A stretch of DNA of 32,320 nt from Methylobacteriaceae bacterium. GTDB taxonomy: Bacteria; Pseudomonadota; Alphaproteobacteria; Rhizobiales; Beijerinckiaceae. The position numbers and the translations under genes are program-made. Below, in pieces: positions 9,425-17,875 of the stretch. The DNA is taken from positions 1 through 32,320 of the forward strand of contig CANEZL010000052.1 in NCBI GenBank assembly GCA_947444195.1, in the 5' to 3' direction. Numbering within the stretch: the first letter of the stretch is position 1; every line of letters begins with the position of its first letter. Under the pieces are notes generated by a model. It saw only the letters and a program-made list of their open reading frames with translations. It did no database searches and was not told where the DNA came from.

Positions 9425-9450
9425 GGGGCGCTCGCATCAGCGAGCGCCCC
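9425..9450 (-). terminator. Strong hairpin between convergent genes
   Basis: GGGGCGCTCGC (9425-9435) and GCGAGCGCCCC (9440-9450) form a perfect 11-bp stem with a 4-base loop. On the minus strand it is followed by TTCTCGTTT, so it fits best as the terminator of the HUH-protein gene ending at 9543. It may also stop transcription from the plus side. Confidence 0.65.
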
Positions 9451-9458
9451 CTCATTCA

Positions 9459-9478
9459 CCGTACCGCGGACGGTACGG
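9459..9478. repeat. Second perfect hairpin beside the terminator
   Basis: CCGTACCG, loop CGGA, CGGTACGG: an 8-bp perfect stem directly next to the 9425-9450 hairpin. It is probably part of the same termination region, although tandem hairpins beside a possible rolling-circle gene could also matter for replication. Confidence 0.4.
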
Positions 9479-9542
9479 CCACTGGATCGACGAGACCGGC
9501 GTCCCCACCCCAACGAGGCAGGACGCAGGACCTTACGGCGCG

Positions 9543-10730
9543 TCAGATCAACTCCATCTCCAGCATGAAGGCGTCCGACGGCGGATGCCGCCGCGGCGGC
9601 TCAGGCTCGTAGGACAACTTCGTCACCCGCATGTTGAACTCCCGCGGGTACAGCCAGCGAACATCGCGCCACCCATCCTCGTACCGCGATATGAACGGAG
9701 GGCGCGGCGCCTCCGGCTGGCGGAGGCTCCACAACTGCTCCTCAAGACTCATCTCTTGCAGCAGCACCGGCCGCTTCGGCCGCGGCGGGTTGCGAAGCTC
9801 GTCACAATCCTTCGGTATGCCGATCTCGCGGCGCGCTGGGCCCAGGTTCAAGCAGGAGCCGAGGCGCGGCATCAGCGTGACCACGCCCGGATCCTGCCAG
9901 GGCCACGCGATGAGGTCGCCCAACATCAGGTCGGTTCCGGACGGCGAATTGATGGCTCGCCGCACGACCGCCCGAGGATCGTAACCCTTCACCTGATAGT
10001 GGAAGCGATGCCAGTGCAGCCAGGGCGTCCGCTTCGCCGGGCCGGTGACACGGATGGCCCGCGGACAGGCTCCATAGCCATTCCGCTCCGGCCAGTCCAT
10101 CGCCCACCGGCGGAACTCACCACGTATCCAATCCCGACCACAGCTCTGTAGCGCTAGGTAGACCGCGAGGTGGGTATGCAAGCCGACCGCTGGACTATTC
10201 TCGTGACTGAAGAAGTACACGGTAGGCAGGTGCCGCTGGAACAGCCAATCGTTCACGTCTTTCGTGAACGCGGAGAACAGCGCTTGTGCGCTCCCGGCAT
10301 CCGCAGCACCGAGACCACCCCACCAGATCGTGACCGCCGTCTCGCAGTGCAGCCCGCAGTGAGCCGCGAACGCTGCCGCCGAATAGTGCTCGGCGAACTC
10401 CTTCTTCTTGATGAGGGTGGACGTAGAAGTGGAAGAAGAGCCAGTGCGCGACGAACGTTCAGCCCAGCGGCTGGACGGCAGCTTCCACACGAAGGTGTCA
10501 GGACGCTGCGCCTGATACATCTGCATGTAGTCGTAGTTACTGAGCGGGTCCGGCGGCTCATCATGCATCATCCGCAGCTGATCGCCATGATACCCCGTAA
10601 CCCAACGTAGGTCGAAGTGAACGCCAGGTATGGCGCCACCACGGTACAACGCCTCCGACCACGAAGCACCGTCGGGGTACTGGTTGCGGCAAAACACGGA
10701 ACGGGGATTCAACGCCACGGAGAAACTCAC
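9543..10730 (-). CDS. HUH-endonuclease-like protein (candidate rolling-circle Rep)
   Basis: A 395-aa protein with the motif order of HUH rolling-circle initiators. A beta-strand TAVTIWW (131-137) resembles motif 1. SHENSPAVGLHTHLAVYL (175-192) matches the E....G..HxHhhh pattern, with the metal-binding pair H185/H187. WHRFHYQVKGYD (240-251) gives a YxxK motif (Y245, K248) about 60 residues later. Family knowledge: such proteins nick one DNA strand through the tyrosine to start plasmid or phage replication, transfer or transposition. The rest, including a Ser/Thr-rich linker at 90-105 and a Pro-rich C-terminus, is unfamiliar. An in-frame stop at 10734-10736 makes GTG 10730 the earliest start, without a clear ribosome binding site. 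It lies 198 bp past a small basic protein, with hairpins between. Assignment rests on motifs only. Confidence 0.6.
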   Translation of the reverse strand: MSFSVALNPRSVFCRNQYPDGASWSEALYRGGAIPGVHFDLRWVTGYHGDQLRMMHDEPPDPLSNYDYMQMYQAQRPDTFVWKLPSSRWAERSSRTGSSSTSTSTLIKKKEFAEHYSAAAFAAHCGLHCETAVTIWWGGLGAADAGSAQALFSAFTKDVNDWLFQRHLPTVYFFSHENSPAVGLHTHLAVYLALQSCGRDWIRGEFRRWAMDWPERNGYGACPRAIRVTGPAKRTPWLHWHRFHYQVKGYDPRAVVRRAINSPSGTDLMLGDLIAWPWQDPGVVTLMPRLGSCLNLGPARREIGIPKDCDELRNPPRPKRPVLLQEMSLEEQLWSLRQPEAPRPPFISRYEDGWRDVRWLYPREFNMRVTKLSYEPEPPRRHPPSDAFMLEMELI

Positions 10731-10758
10731 GATTCAGTCGCGGCGCGCAGCAGTAAGT

Positions 10759-10780
10759 CCCCCGACGACTTCATCGGGGG
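10759..10780. repeat. Hairpin just upstream of the HUH-like gene
   Basis: CCCCCGA (10759-10765) and TCGGGGG (10774-10780) form a 7-bp perfect stem about 30 bp before the start of the HUH-like gene. A hairpin near an initiator gene could be a nicking site or a 5'-leader structure; no nick consensus was recognised. Confidence 0.4.
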
Positions 10781-10826
10781 CATCGCCGCACAGGCACAGG
10801 CCCACGCCGGACAAAAGGAAGGGAGG

Positions 10827-10849
10827 CCGCGCCTTGGAGTCAGGCGCGG
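10827..10849. repeat. GC hairpin in the small gene / HUH intergenic region
   Basis: CCGCGCC (10827-10833) pairs with GGCGCGG (10843-10849) with a 9-base loop. It is the middle one of three hairpins in the 198-bp gap between the two minus-strand genes. Confidence 0.4.
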
Positions 10850-10862
10850 TCGATTAGACTTA

Positions 10863-10909
10863 GCGGGGGCTGAGGCAGCGCGATCCTAGTCGACGTGCCT
10901 CAGCCCCGC
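10863..10909 (-). terminator. Long stem-loop after the small basic protein
   Basis: GCGGGGGCTGAGGCA (10863-10877) and TGCCTCAGCCCCGC (10896-10909) form a 14-bp stem with a single bulged G and an 18-base loop. It starts about 20 bp after the stop of the small gene at 10929, so on the minus strand it fits a terminator. There is no T-run, and it could instead be a structural element of a replication origin. Confidence 0.5.
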
Positions 10910-10928
10910 ACCGTCGTGTGCTGGCCCG

Positions 10929-11174
10929 TCAGTTCGACGACACCTCGGGCGACCCGCCGACATCCCCCCGAGCTCCAACGTCAATGCTCGCCAAGATCTC
11001 GATCAGGGGCGGCACCACGGGGGTAGAACGGCCCCGGACCTTGGGTGGTCGCGACGCGTCCAACTGGCGGTGGATGTCTAGGACTAGATCGGCCAGAGCC
11101 GGGCGATCTACGGACGTTTTCGGCGCGGCCTGGCCCGGCGCTCCCGACTTACGCTTTTTCAACGGATTACTCAT
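10929..11174 (-). CDS. Small basic hypothetical protein, 81 aa
   Basis: Starts MSNPLKKRKSGAPGQAAPKT, a strongly basic, probably disordered N-terminus, followed by a helical segment DRPALADLVLDIHRQLD (23-39) and a hydrophobic segment PPLIEILASID (55-65). The ATG at 11174 has an excellent AAGGAGAT ribosome binding site, which argues for a real gene. No family recognised. It precedes the HUH-like gene in the same direction, with a strong stem-loop between, so they may be separate transcripts. A small basic protein beside a possible replication initiator could be DNA-binding, but that is a guess from charge. Confidence 0.6.
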   Translation of the reverse strand: MSNPLKKRKSGAPGQAAPKTSVDRPALADLVLDIHRQLDASRPPKVRGRSTPVVPPLIEILASIDVGARGDVGGSPEVSSN

Positions 11175-11240
11175 GGCAATCTCCTTTGCTTGAGAGATAG
11201 AAGTACTGAGGAAGGATAACTTCAGATGAGCAGAGCACAA

Positions 11241-12106
11241 TCATCACGCTCGAAGCGTGGACGCTCTTCGGGCTGAAGCTCACGACCGGGTACTTCCATT
11301 CAAACCGCCCCGAGGCAGTTTGGCTGGAGACCGCCCGCCAAACTGGCGGGACTCCTCTTTCAAGCTTGGGGACTGGGCCGGGGGCACAATCGCCATGAAC
11401 AGCAGGATACACCTAAGGGGCGAATCTCGTACGACAACCAGCGCAGGGCCGATCACCCGCACTTTTTTCCCATGCGGGATAAGCGGACGCCGGACCTTCG
11501 CCGTTCGCGCCGTTGACGGCCCAGCTGCGTCACGCTCGCTCCGATGCTGGACGTGACGGCAAGCTCCTAGTCCGCCAGATTCAGAGCCAGCTCCCCACGA
11601 GCCCCGAGCCTCCACCGCCAGCCATGCGGGACGGGGACCGCCGGGTCGCACGCCGAAGGGCATCGGTAGCAAGCGGTCCGGCCTCGACACCGGGACGGGC
11701 CGCAGGAAGAGGCAACGGGTCGCCCCGACCTCCAGGACACTCCGCCGTCAGCCGGATCGAGCGGCGGGGAACGTCCGCGCTGGCCGCCGGGATGGCGGAA
11801 GCAGGTGCGTTAAGGCCAACCGCCCAACCCTGGTCTGCCCCTCGTGGGGTCGCACGTCGATCCGCCGGTCGACCGACGGCGTGGCTCCGAGTTCCACTCG
11901 CCCCGGACGAACGAGGCTTTGCCCGCGCCCGGCAAAGCCTTGCCTAAAGCCAAGCCGGCCTCCCTCCAACGTCCACCAAGTTCCAGGCAGGCAGCCCCCA
12001 CATCGCACGGGGCACGCGGACACCGACCCGGGCAGTCCGGTGAATGTTCGTCGCCGGCACGGGAACCCGGACCCACGCCCCTGTCGGGGTTCCTGGATCA
12101 CCGCCC
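11241..12106. other. Long region without a supported gene
   Basis: About 870 bp lie between the divergent small basic gene and the ArdC-like gene. Open frames here have Arg/Pro/Gly-rich translations with no domain. One minus-strand stretch (about 11370-11500, PHGKKVRVIGPALVVVRDSP) reads slightly protein-like and could be a remnant. The promoters of both flanking genes should lie here, but I could not pick out convincing -35/-10 boxes. Confidence 0.5.
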
Positions 12107-13114
12107 ATGCCCGCCGACCCGCGCCTCACCGATCTGCACGCCCGCGTCGCCGCCGCCATCCTCGCTCAGATCGACACCGCCGACCCCACTTCGTGGACCC
12201 CGCCCTGGCACGGCGCCGACCCGATGCCGCGCAACGCCCGCACCGGCCGACGCTACCGCGGCATCAACGTCCTGGCGCTATGGTGCGCGGCGCAGGCCGC
12301 CGGCTACGCCGACCCGCGCTGGGCGACATACCGGCAGTGGGCCGCCCTCGGCGCGCAGGTCCGCAAGGCCGAGCGCGGCACGCTGGTGCTGTTCTACAAG
12401 GACCTGCCCTGCAGCGCCCGCGCCGACACCGGCGATGCCGACCCGCCCGATGGCGCCCCCTTCGTCGCCCGCGCCGCCCACGTTTTCAACGCCGCCCAGG
12501 TCGACCCCGCCCCGCCGACCGCAGACGCCACCACCCACACGGCACCACCCGCGCCGCTTCCGGCCTTCGACATCTTCGTCGCGGCGACCAGCGCGACGAT
12601 CCGCGAGGTCGGTAGCCGCGCCTGCTACGTCCCGGCCACCGACACGATCCACCTGCCGCCGCGCACCGCGTTCCTCACGCCCACGGGCTACACCGGCACT
12701 GTCGCCCACGAACTCGTGCACTGGACCGGCGCCCCGCACCGCCTCGCCCGCGACCTCACCGGTCGGTTCGGCGCCCGCGCCTACGCCGCCGAGGAACTCG
12801 TGGCCGAGCTCGGCGCCGCCTTCGTGCTGGCAGACCTTGGGCTCGCGCGCACGCCGCACCTCGACCACGCCGCTTATCTCGCCTCCTGGCTGCCGCTACT
12901 GACCGCCGACCCACGGGCACTGGCGACGGCGGCCGCGGCCGGATCGCGTGCCGCCGACTACCTCGCCACCCTGCAGAAACCGGACAATCCAACGCTCGCA
13001 GAAGGAGAACAGGACGAAGGACGCAGCCCCATCAGGCCAGACCGTGTCACCGGCCAACCATCAGCAGGCGCACGACCAGCCCGTTTGCGCTTCACACCCG
13101 CGAGCGTGGGATGA
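12107..13114 (+). CDS. ardC: ArdC-like antirestriction protein with zincin metallopeptidase domain
   Basis: A 335-aa protein. The N-terminal half (about 1-140) is the ArdC/DUF1738 ssDNA-binding type domain: SWTPPWHG near 29-36, RYRGINVLALW near 49-59 and VRKAERGTLVLFYKDL near 85-100. The C-terminal half is a zincin-like peptidase with AHELVHWTGAPHR (HExxH at H201-H205) and the downstream glutamate in EELVAELGAAF (about 229-239). Family knowledge: ArdC proteins travel on conjugative plasmids and islands and protect incoming DNA from host restriction. The ATG at 12107 is chosen because the family begins at this point; the upstream extension to 12044 is not conserved-looking. The last bases (ATGA) overlap the next gene's start, indicating translational coupling. 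The C-terminal 35 residues are a charged tail. Confidence 0.85.
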   Translation: MPADPRLTDLHARVAAAILAQIDTADPTSWTPPWHGADPMPRNARTGRRYRGINVLALWCAAQAAGYADPRWATYRQWAALGAQVRKAERGTLVLFYKDLPCSARADTGDADPPDGAPFVARAAHVFNAAQVDPAPPTADATTHTAPPAPLPAFDIFVAATSATIREVGSRACYVPATDTIHLPPRTAFLTPTGYTGTVAHELVHWTGAPHRLARDLTGRFGARAYAAEELVAELGAAFVLADLGLARTPHLDHAAYLASWLPLLTADPRALATAAAAGSRAADYLATLQKPDNPTLAEGEQDEGRSPIRPDRVTGQPSAGARPARLRFTPASVG

Positions 13115-13710
13115 GCTCGGTGCCGCCTCTCTCCCGCCGCGTGCTTACCTCCCTGCGCCTGGGCATCTCAACGGCCGTACCGGACACAGGGGAAGCAACA
13201 GCTGTTACCCGTGCCTTCGTGCGCGTGGAGGCCGCCCTGGAGGCGCACCTTACCGCCCTGTCGGTCCTCGACCGGATCGAGGAGGCGGTGGTGACCGCCC
13301 ACGGCTATCCACGTGTCCCCCTGCCGAGCGGGAGCGGAGCAACGGACTACGCCGCGGACGCCGCCACGATCATGCGATGCCTCGGCCCCGGCCCGACCGC
13401 GCGCCGGCTCACCGCCGAGTTGCGCCGCCGACAGACGACTTTCGCGCAGGCCGCGGCCGCGGCCGGCCTGGACACGGCCCGAGCGCGGGAGGCGCGGACG
13501 GCGCAGGAACTCAGCGACTCGGCCAGCCACCTCCTGCTGGCCCCGGCGGAAGAACGAGCGGACGTCGCGCTGAAGCTCGCGGTACTTATCGCGGCCGGAG
13601 AGGCGACCGCCGACGACGCGCTGACCTTCCCGTGGCTCTACCTGCGCGCGCTGCGCGCCGACCTGACCGGAGAGCCCCGGACAGAACACGTGACGCGACC
13701 TCGGCCCTGA
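13111..13710 (+). CDS. Unknown helical protein coupled to ArdC
   Basis: A 199-aa protein starting in the ATGA overlap with the ArdC stop, so it is almost certainly translated with it. It is not recognised. Sequence character is mainly alpha-helical and alanine-rich: RAFVRVEAALEAHLTALSVL (34-53), ELRRRQTTFAQAAAAAGLDT (103-122) and EERADVALKLAVLIAAGEAT (147-166). There is no signal peptide, membrane segment or catalytic motif. The tight coupling suggests it helps the antirestriction protein or is produced in fixed ratio with it, which is inference from gene order alone. Confidence 0.7.
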   Translation: MSSVPPLSRRVLTSLRLGISTAVPDTGEATAVTRAFVRVEAALEAHLTALSVLDRIEEAVVTAHGYPRVPLPSGSGATDYAADAATIMRCLGPGPTARRLTAELRRRQTTFAQAAAAAGLDTARAREARTAQELSDSASHLLLAPAEERADVALKLAVLIAAGEATADDALTFPWLYLRALRADLTGEPRTEHVTRPRP

Positions 13711-13951
13711 ACGCCATGCCGCGCATCACAGACGTTCTCCCGGCCACAGCAGCATCATCGTGGCCGCTGACGACGGCTGCGCTATCGCCCGTACGGCGTA
13801 GGGTTCGGCGGACACGAAGGCTTCAGGTCTACCCACGACCGCCCAGTGACGATCGGAACGCGAGGAGCTTCACGGGAGCACCAAGGATGTGGACACCCGC
13901 CCTGGCGTGTGGTCTCCCCGGTGCACCCGACCAGCCGGACCCTGAGCCTCC

Positions 13952-15100
13952 ATGGGACGCCTCGCCCTGAACTGGACCGGTCTCGCGCTGGCCATGGTGC
14001 TGCTGGCTGTCAGCGGCACGCCGCTTCTGCCGCGCGCGCGGCAAGCCCTCCTGCTGCTCCAGGCTGCGGACGAGCCGGCGGCTCTCGCGGCCCTTCAGCT
14101 GCCGGCCCTTCTCACTCCGGACCGGATCGCGGCGGAGATCGACGGGGCGGTCGCAGCAGAGGACGAGGAGCTCGCCCGCAGTCTCCTCGCGGTCGCGGAT
14201 GAGCATTGCGTGGCAGTCGCCGCGGATCGCCGCGCGGCCGTGGCAACTCTCGACGATGGATCGGCCTACAGGTCGCTCCGGGCCTTTACCCAGGGGGTTG
14301 TCTCCGGGCAGGCCGACGGGGCCGCTGGTCTTACCGGTGTCCTCCTTGCGGATGCGAGCGGCATCGGCGATCTCCGTGACATCCTGCGGGAAGGGGCCGC
14401 CTGCCTGCAGGATCAGCCCTGTGACAGGATCATCCTCGGGCTCGCCAGCGTCGGCCTCGCGGCCACCGCTGCGACTTGGGCCGGTGGCGTCGGCGCACCC
14501 GCCCGGGGCGGCCTCACGCTTCTCAAGGCTACCCATCGGCTCGGCCGTCTGTCACGACCGCTGACGGATTCTCTCACGCGCACGGTCCGCGCTAGCATCG
14601 ACACGGAGGCGCTCCGCACCGTGCTGCGCAGCGGCGCGCGGCTCGATCCGGCTGCCCTGCGCCTGGTCGCAGGGTCGGCTGTTCGGCCCGCCGCGGCCGG
14701 GCGTCTGCGCCGCCTCGGTTCGGAGATCCATGACCTCTACGGGCGCACCGGCTCCCGCGGTGTCATGGATGCGCTGAGCCTCGCCCACACGCCCGAGGAG
14801 GTTGGGCGTGTGGGCAGCCTAGCGCGAAGCATGGGTGCGCGCACGCGCGGCGTGCTCCGGCTCCTCGGCCGGGCGGTCCTCGGGTTGGGCGCCGCCGTCG
14901 CCGGTCTTACGCAGACGCTGCTTGCAGCCTTTGTCTGGGTTTTCGGGTTGGCCTGCCTCTGCGAGCGGCTCGGACTCGTGATCGGCCGCACATTGTGGCC
15001 GCGTCCGGGGCGTCGGGCGACCGCGGCTCGTGTGGCTGTCGCGGGCGCGTTCATGAATCGTCCTGATCCGTGGCACCGACCGGATGTTCCGAAGGCTTGA
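13952..15100 (+). CDS. Unknown membrane protein, 382 aa
   Basis: Likely membrane segments are the N-terminal WTGLALAMVLLAVSGTPLL (8-26), the segment IILGLASVGLAATAATWAGG (about 160-179), and the C-terminal hydrophobic pair around AVLGLGAAVAGLTQTLLAAF and VWVFGLACLCERLGLVIG (about 309-346). Between them are helical soluble stretches with acidic residues early (residues 58-85) and several basic patches. No family recognised. It is 241 bp after the ArdC-coupled gene on the same strand and converges on the helicase operon. No strong ribosome binding site precedes the ATG at 13952. It could be cargo of the island or an older resident. Confidence 0.6.
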   Translation: MGRLALNWTGLALAMVLLAVSGTPLLPRARQALLLLQAADEPAALAALQLPALLTPDRIAAEIDGAVAAEDEELARSLLAVADEHCVAVAADRRAAVATLDDGSAYRSLRAFTQGVVSGQADGAAGLTGVLLADASGIGDLRDILREGAACLQDQPCDRIILGLASVGLAATAATWAGGVGAPARGGLTLLKATHRLGRLSRPLTDSLTRTVRASIDTEALRTVLRSGARLDPAALRLVAGSAVRPAAAGRLRRLGSEIHDLYGRTGSRGVMDALSLAHTPEEVGRVGSLARSMGARTRGVLRLLGRAVLGLGAAVAGLTQTLLAAFVWVFGLACLCERLGLVIGRTLWPRPGRRATAARVAVAGAFMNRPDPWHRPDVPKA

Positions 15101-15138
15101 CGGCTCCGCCCCGATGGCGTCGCCCGGACAACCGGAGC

Positions 15139-15161
15139 GGACCCGGACTTGCTTCGGGTCC
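15139..15161. terminator. Weak hairpin between convergent genes
   Basis: GGACCCG (15139-15145) and CGGGTCC (15155-15161) form a 7-bp stem in the 107-bp gap where the membrane-protein gene and the helicase operon converge. A bidirectional terminator is plausible by position only. Confidence 0.35.
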
Positions 15162-15207
15162 ATGTGTCCGTCGGAAGATCCGGATTGGAGGATGATCAGG
15201 TAGAGAC

Positions 15208-17874
15208 CTATCCCGATCTCTTCCCGTCACGCCTTGGTGGCTCGAAATCTGGTGCCGCCGCATCGAGACGGCGGATCTCGGCGTGCTCCTCCTCCGTGCA
15301 TCCCGGCCGCAGGCGATGGGGGACCACGACGCCGTGGAGCTGCGCGCGCAGGTCATCCCAGCGCTCGTGCAGCACGCCCCAGTGGTGGGCATCATAGGTG
15401 CCCTCGAAGATCACCGGACGGATCTCGATGCGTGGAAGCGGCCGCGTGCCCTCCTGAAGGGCCGCCTCCAGGCCCCGGGCCCAGTGGCTCCCGACACGGT
15501 CGACCCGACCGACCTGCTGCTCGACGACGCCGGGGTTCCATTCCGGGTGCAGCAAGATCACGATCCGGCAGGCCTGATGCAGGTTCAGGCCCTCGCGTCC
15601 GACGAGGGATTGCGCCACGAGGACCCGCGGGTTGCTCTCCGCCCGGTTGAAGGCGAGCTGGAGGGTGCGGCGTGTGGGCAGCGCCGTGGCGCCGTTCATC
15701 AGGCGGGCGAAGCGGCCGCGCTCGGTTCCGTACTCGTCACCAAGGCGCTCCGCGAGCGTGCGCCAGAGCGCACCGGCTTCCACTGGATTGAGCGCTCCGT
15801 CGTTGTCCGCGTCACCCTCGCCGCGCTCGCGCAGTGCCGACAGCAACTGAAGAAAGGCTTCCGCGACTGCCTCGGCCGGGAAGGATGCGGCCTCGCGCGT
15901 GTCCGCTGCCTCATACCCTGAGTGAAGATCGTGACCGAGAAGCTGATCGATGGCTGCCGCCAGCACGGCCCGGTCCCCGTCGCGCCCCGCCCGTGCCGTC
16001 TCGGCGAGGATCCGCGCGTCTCGCTCCGCCTCCGGCAGGCCGCTCAGGATGAGGTCGAACAGCGACGCCCGCAGCGCCTCGCGACGCCGCTCGATGGCCT
16101 CGTACTGCCGGGCCAGCTGTGCATCGATGGCCGCCGGATCGAACGGCCCGGCGCGTCCGAGCTGCCGGTGAGCGGCGGCGGCCGCCGTGACCTCGCGCTG
16201 CTCGATCCGCCGCTGCGGCCAGGGCGCGCCGGCGTCGAGGGCGCGCAGCATCGCCCGGGCGTTGAGGAGCTCCACCATGGCGCGCATCGGGCCGGTGAAG
16301 CGGCCGAAGACGAGGACCTTCTCGCCCTGCGCATGGTAAGTCTCGATGGCGGCGATCGCCGCGAGGATCGCCGGGTGCGCAAGAAGGGCGCCATCCGCCC
16401 GGGCCGTGCGGTCGATGACCCGCTGCCACCAAGCTGCACGTGCGAGGCGCTTCTCCTCCCCGGGAGGCAGCACGTCCGCCTCACCCGGGGGAACTGGCTC
16501 GCCCGGCAGGGGGGGCGCGTCCGGATCCGGATCGCCCACCTGGATCACCGTATCCTCGGTCGCCGCCGCCGAGGCATCGAGCTGGGTCGCGATGCCGTGC
16601 CCGTTGGCGAAGGTGAGCCGGAGGCGCTGAGCGGCCGGATCGTCGCGCCCGCGCACCACGAAGGAGAGAGCTTCGGCCGCGCACACGGCTTGCCGCCAGC
16701 CGGGACCGAGATTGGCTGGAGTCACGGCGATGTCGTGCTGCCAGCGGTACGCGTCAGGGTCGCCTGCCGCGGACGCCGCCTCGCGAAATAGGGCGACGGC
16801 GGCGTCCCCGCGCTTGTCGCGCCGCAGCACGTACGGCCTGAGCGCAGTCCCGAAGGCGTCGGCGGCCGCGATGTAGGCCTCTCGCGCCGCCGCGCCGCTG
16901 CGCCAGCCGAGGCGTACGCGCCGTGCGGCGGCGCCGTACGCGTCAACGATGGGCGCGATCCGCGCGCGGGACGCCTCATCGATCCCGATGCGAGCCAGGG
17001 TCTGGTCCCAGTCACCCGCACGAAGCTCGACCGGCGTCGCCGTCAGGCTGAGGCGTCGTGCGGCCGCAGAGGTCAGCAGCGTGTTCGAGAGGAGGTTTTC
17101 GAGACCCGCGTCGTCACCCCGGCTCTTGTGCGCCTCATCGATGATGACGAGGTCGAAGGCGCCGAACCCGAGGCCGACCGCGTTCTGGAGCAGGCGGCGC
17201 GATGGGCTGCCCCGCTCGTAGCTCGCGCCCTGGTTGGCGGTCCGCCAAGCGGTCTCGCTGCCGAGTGTGGCGAAGCGCGTCTGGACTGCCGCTTCAGGCG
17301 AAGCGGCGCAGGAGGCCGCGATCGAGCGGGCCGCAGCTTGCACCCAGGTGTCGGCACGATCCGACATCGCCCTGAACCCGTATGGGTAGGCGCCGGTCGC
17401 GCTCTGTTGAGCCAGTCCCGCAAGGAGCGGCAGGATCTCGAAGCGCCAGCGCTGTGTCGTCGCCCCGAGCCGCCAGGTGACGAAGCCGTGCGAGATCAGG
17501 AGCACGCGTCGGTCGAACCAGGGCTTCGCTTGCGTCGGATCGGACCAGGCGGTGAGAAAGCCCCAAAGGCTGCGCACAACATCGGGCACGTTCGGGATGC
17601 CGCCGTGGCGCAGCTCCTCCTGCCACTGGAAGCCCAGCGTCGGCGGGATCAGGATGGCGACGCGGCCACCGGCCGCGGTGACGGCGTGCGCGAGCGCGAC
17701 GGCGATGCGCGTCTTGCCCATACCGACTTCGTCGGCGATCACCAAGCCATGCGCGGGCAGGCGTTCGGCCAGGGCGCGCAGGCTGGCGCGCTGTCCCTCG
17801 TTCAGATGCGGGCCCGGTGCATCCGCGAGGATCCCGAGGTTGTCGCCGACCCGGTGCCAGCCCGTGAACGTCAT
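15208..17874 (-). CDS. SNF2-like helicase, last gene of three-gene operon
   Basis: An 888-aa SF2 helicase of SNF2 type. Motifs in order: I DEVGMGKTRIA (about 46-56), Ia ILIPPTLGFQWQEEL, II LVIIDEAHKSRG (DEAH), III SLTATPVEL, IV VLVFGRFTG, V VGREGLNLHQ, VI VEQQVGRVDRVGS near the C-terminus. A long alanine/arginine-rich helical insertion separates the two RecA lobes. It likely moves along or remodels duplex DNA with ATP. The ATG at 17874 (MTFTGWHRVGD) lies one base after the stop of the upstream PLD gene (TGAGATG), so translation is coupled; the open frame continues upstream to 18069 only as overlap with that gene. It resembles DrmD-class SNF2 helicases in general shape, but the DISARM partners DrmA, DrmB and a methylase are absent. 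Confidence 0.85.
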   Translation of the reverse strand: MTFTGWHRVGDNLGILADAPGPHLNEGQRASLRALAERLPAHGLVIADEVGMGKTRIAVALAHAVTAAGGRVAILIPPTLGFQWQEELRHGGIPNVPDVVRSLWGFLTAWSDPTQAKPWFDRRVLLISHGFVTWRLGATTQRWRFEILPLLAGLAQQSATGAYPYGFRAMSDRADTWVQAAARSIAASCAASPEAAVQTRFATLGSETAWRTANQGASYERGSPSRRLLQNAVGLGFGAFDLVIIDEAHKSRGDDAGLENLLSNTLLTSAAARRLSLTATPVELRAGDWDQTLARIGIDEASRARIAPIVDAYGAAARRVRLGWRSGAAAREAYIAAADAFGTALRPYVLRRDKRGDAAVALFREAASAAGDPDAYRWQHDIAVTPANLGPGWRQAVCAAEALSFVVRGRDDPAAQRLRLTFANGHGIATQLDASAAATEDTVIQVGDPDPDAPPLPGEPVPPGEADVLPPGEEKRLARAAWWQRVIDRTARADGALLAHPAILAAIAAIETYHAQGEKVLVFGRFTGPMRAMVELLNARAMLRALDAGAPWPQRRIEQREVTAAAAAHRQLGRAGPFDPAAIDAQLARQYEAIERRREALRASLFDLILSGLPEAERDARILAETARAGRDGDRAVLAAAIDQLLGHDLHSGYEAADTREAASFPAEAVAEAFLQLLSALRERGEGDADNDGALNPVEAGALWRTLAERLGDEYGTERGRFARLMNGATALPTRRTLQLAFNRAESNPRVLVAQSLVGREGLNLHQACRIVILLHPEWNPGVVEQQVGRVDRVGSHWARGLEAALQEGTRPLPRIEIRPVIFEGTYDAHHWGVLHERWDDLRAQLHGVVVPHRLRPGCTEEEHAEIRRLDAAAPDFEPPRRDGKRSG

Positions 17875-17875
17875 C

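Larger units (their letters stand above)
9074..9542. other. Convergent intergenic region holding terminators
   Basis: No supported gene. It lies between a plus-strand gene ending at 9073 and a minus-strand gene ending at 9543. The two strong hairpins near 9425-9478 are its only clear content; long open frames across it are GC-driven. Confidence 0.5.

Noticed and set aside
11167..11412. 81-codon minus-strand frame overlapping the start of the small basic gene
   Set aside because: It has no ribosome binding site and an odd composition; the gene starting at 11174 explains the AAGGAGAT signal.
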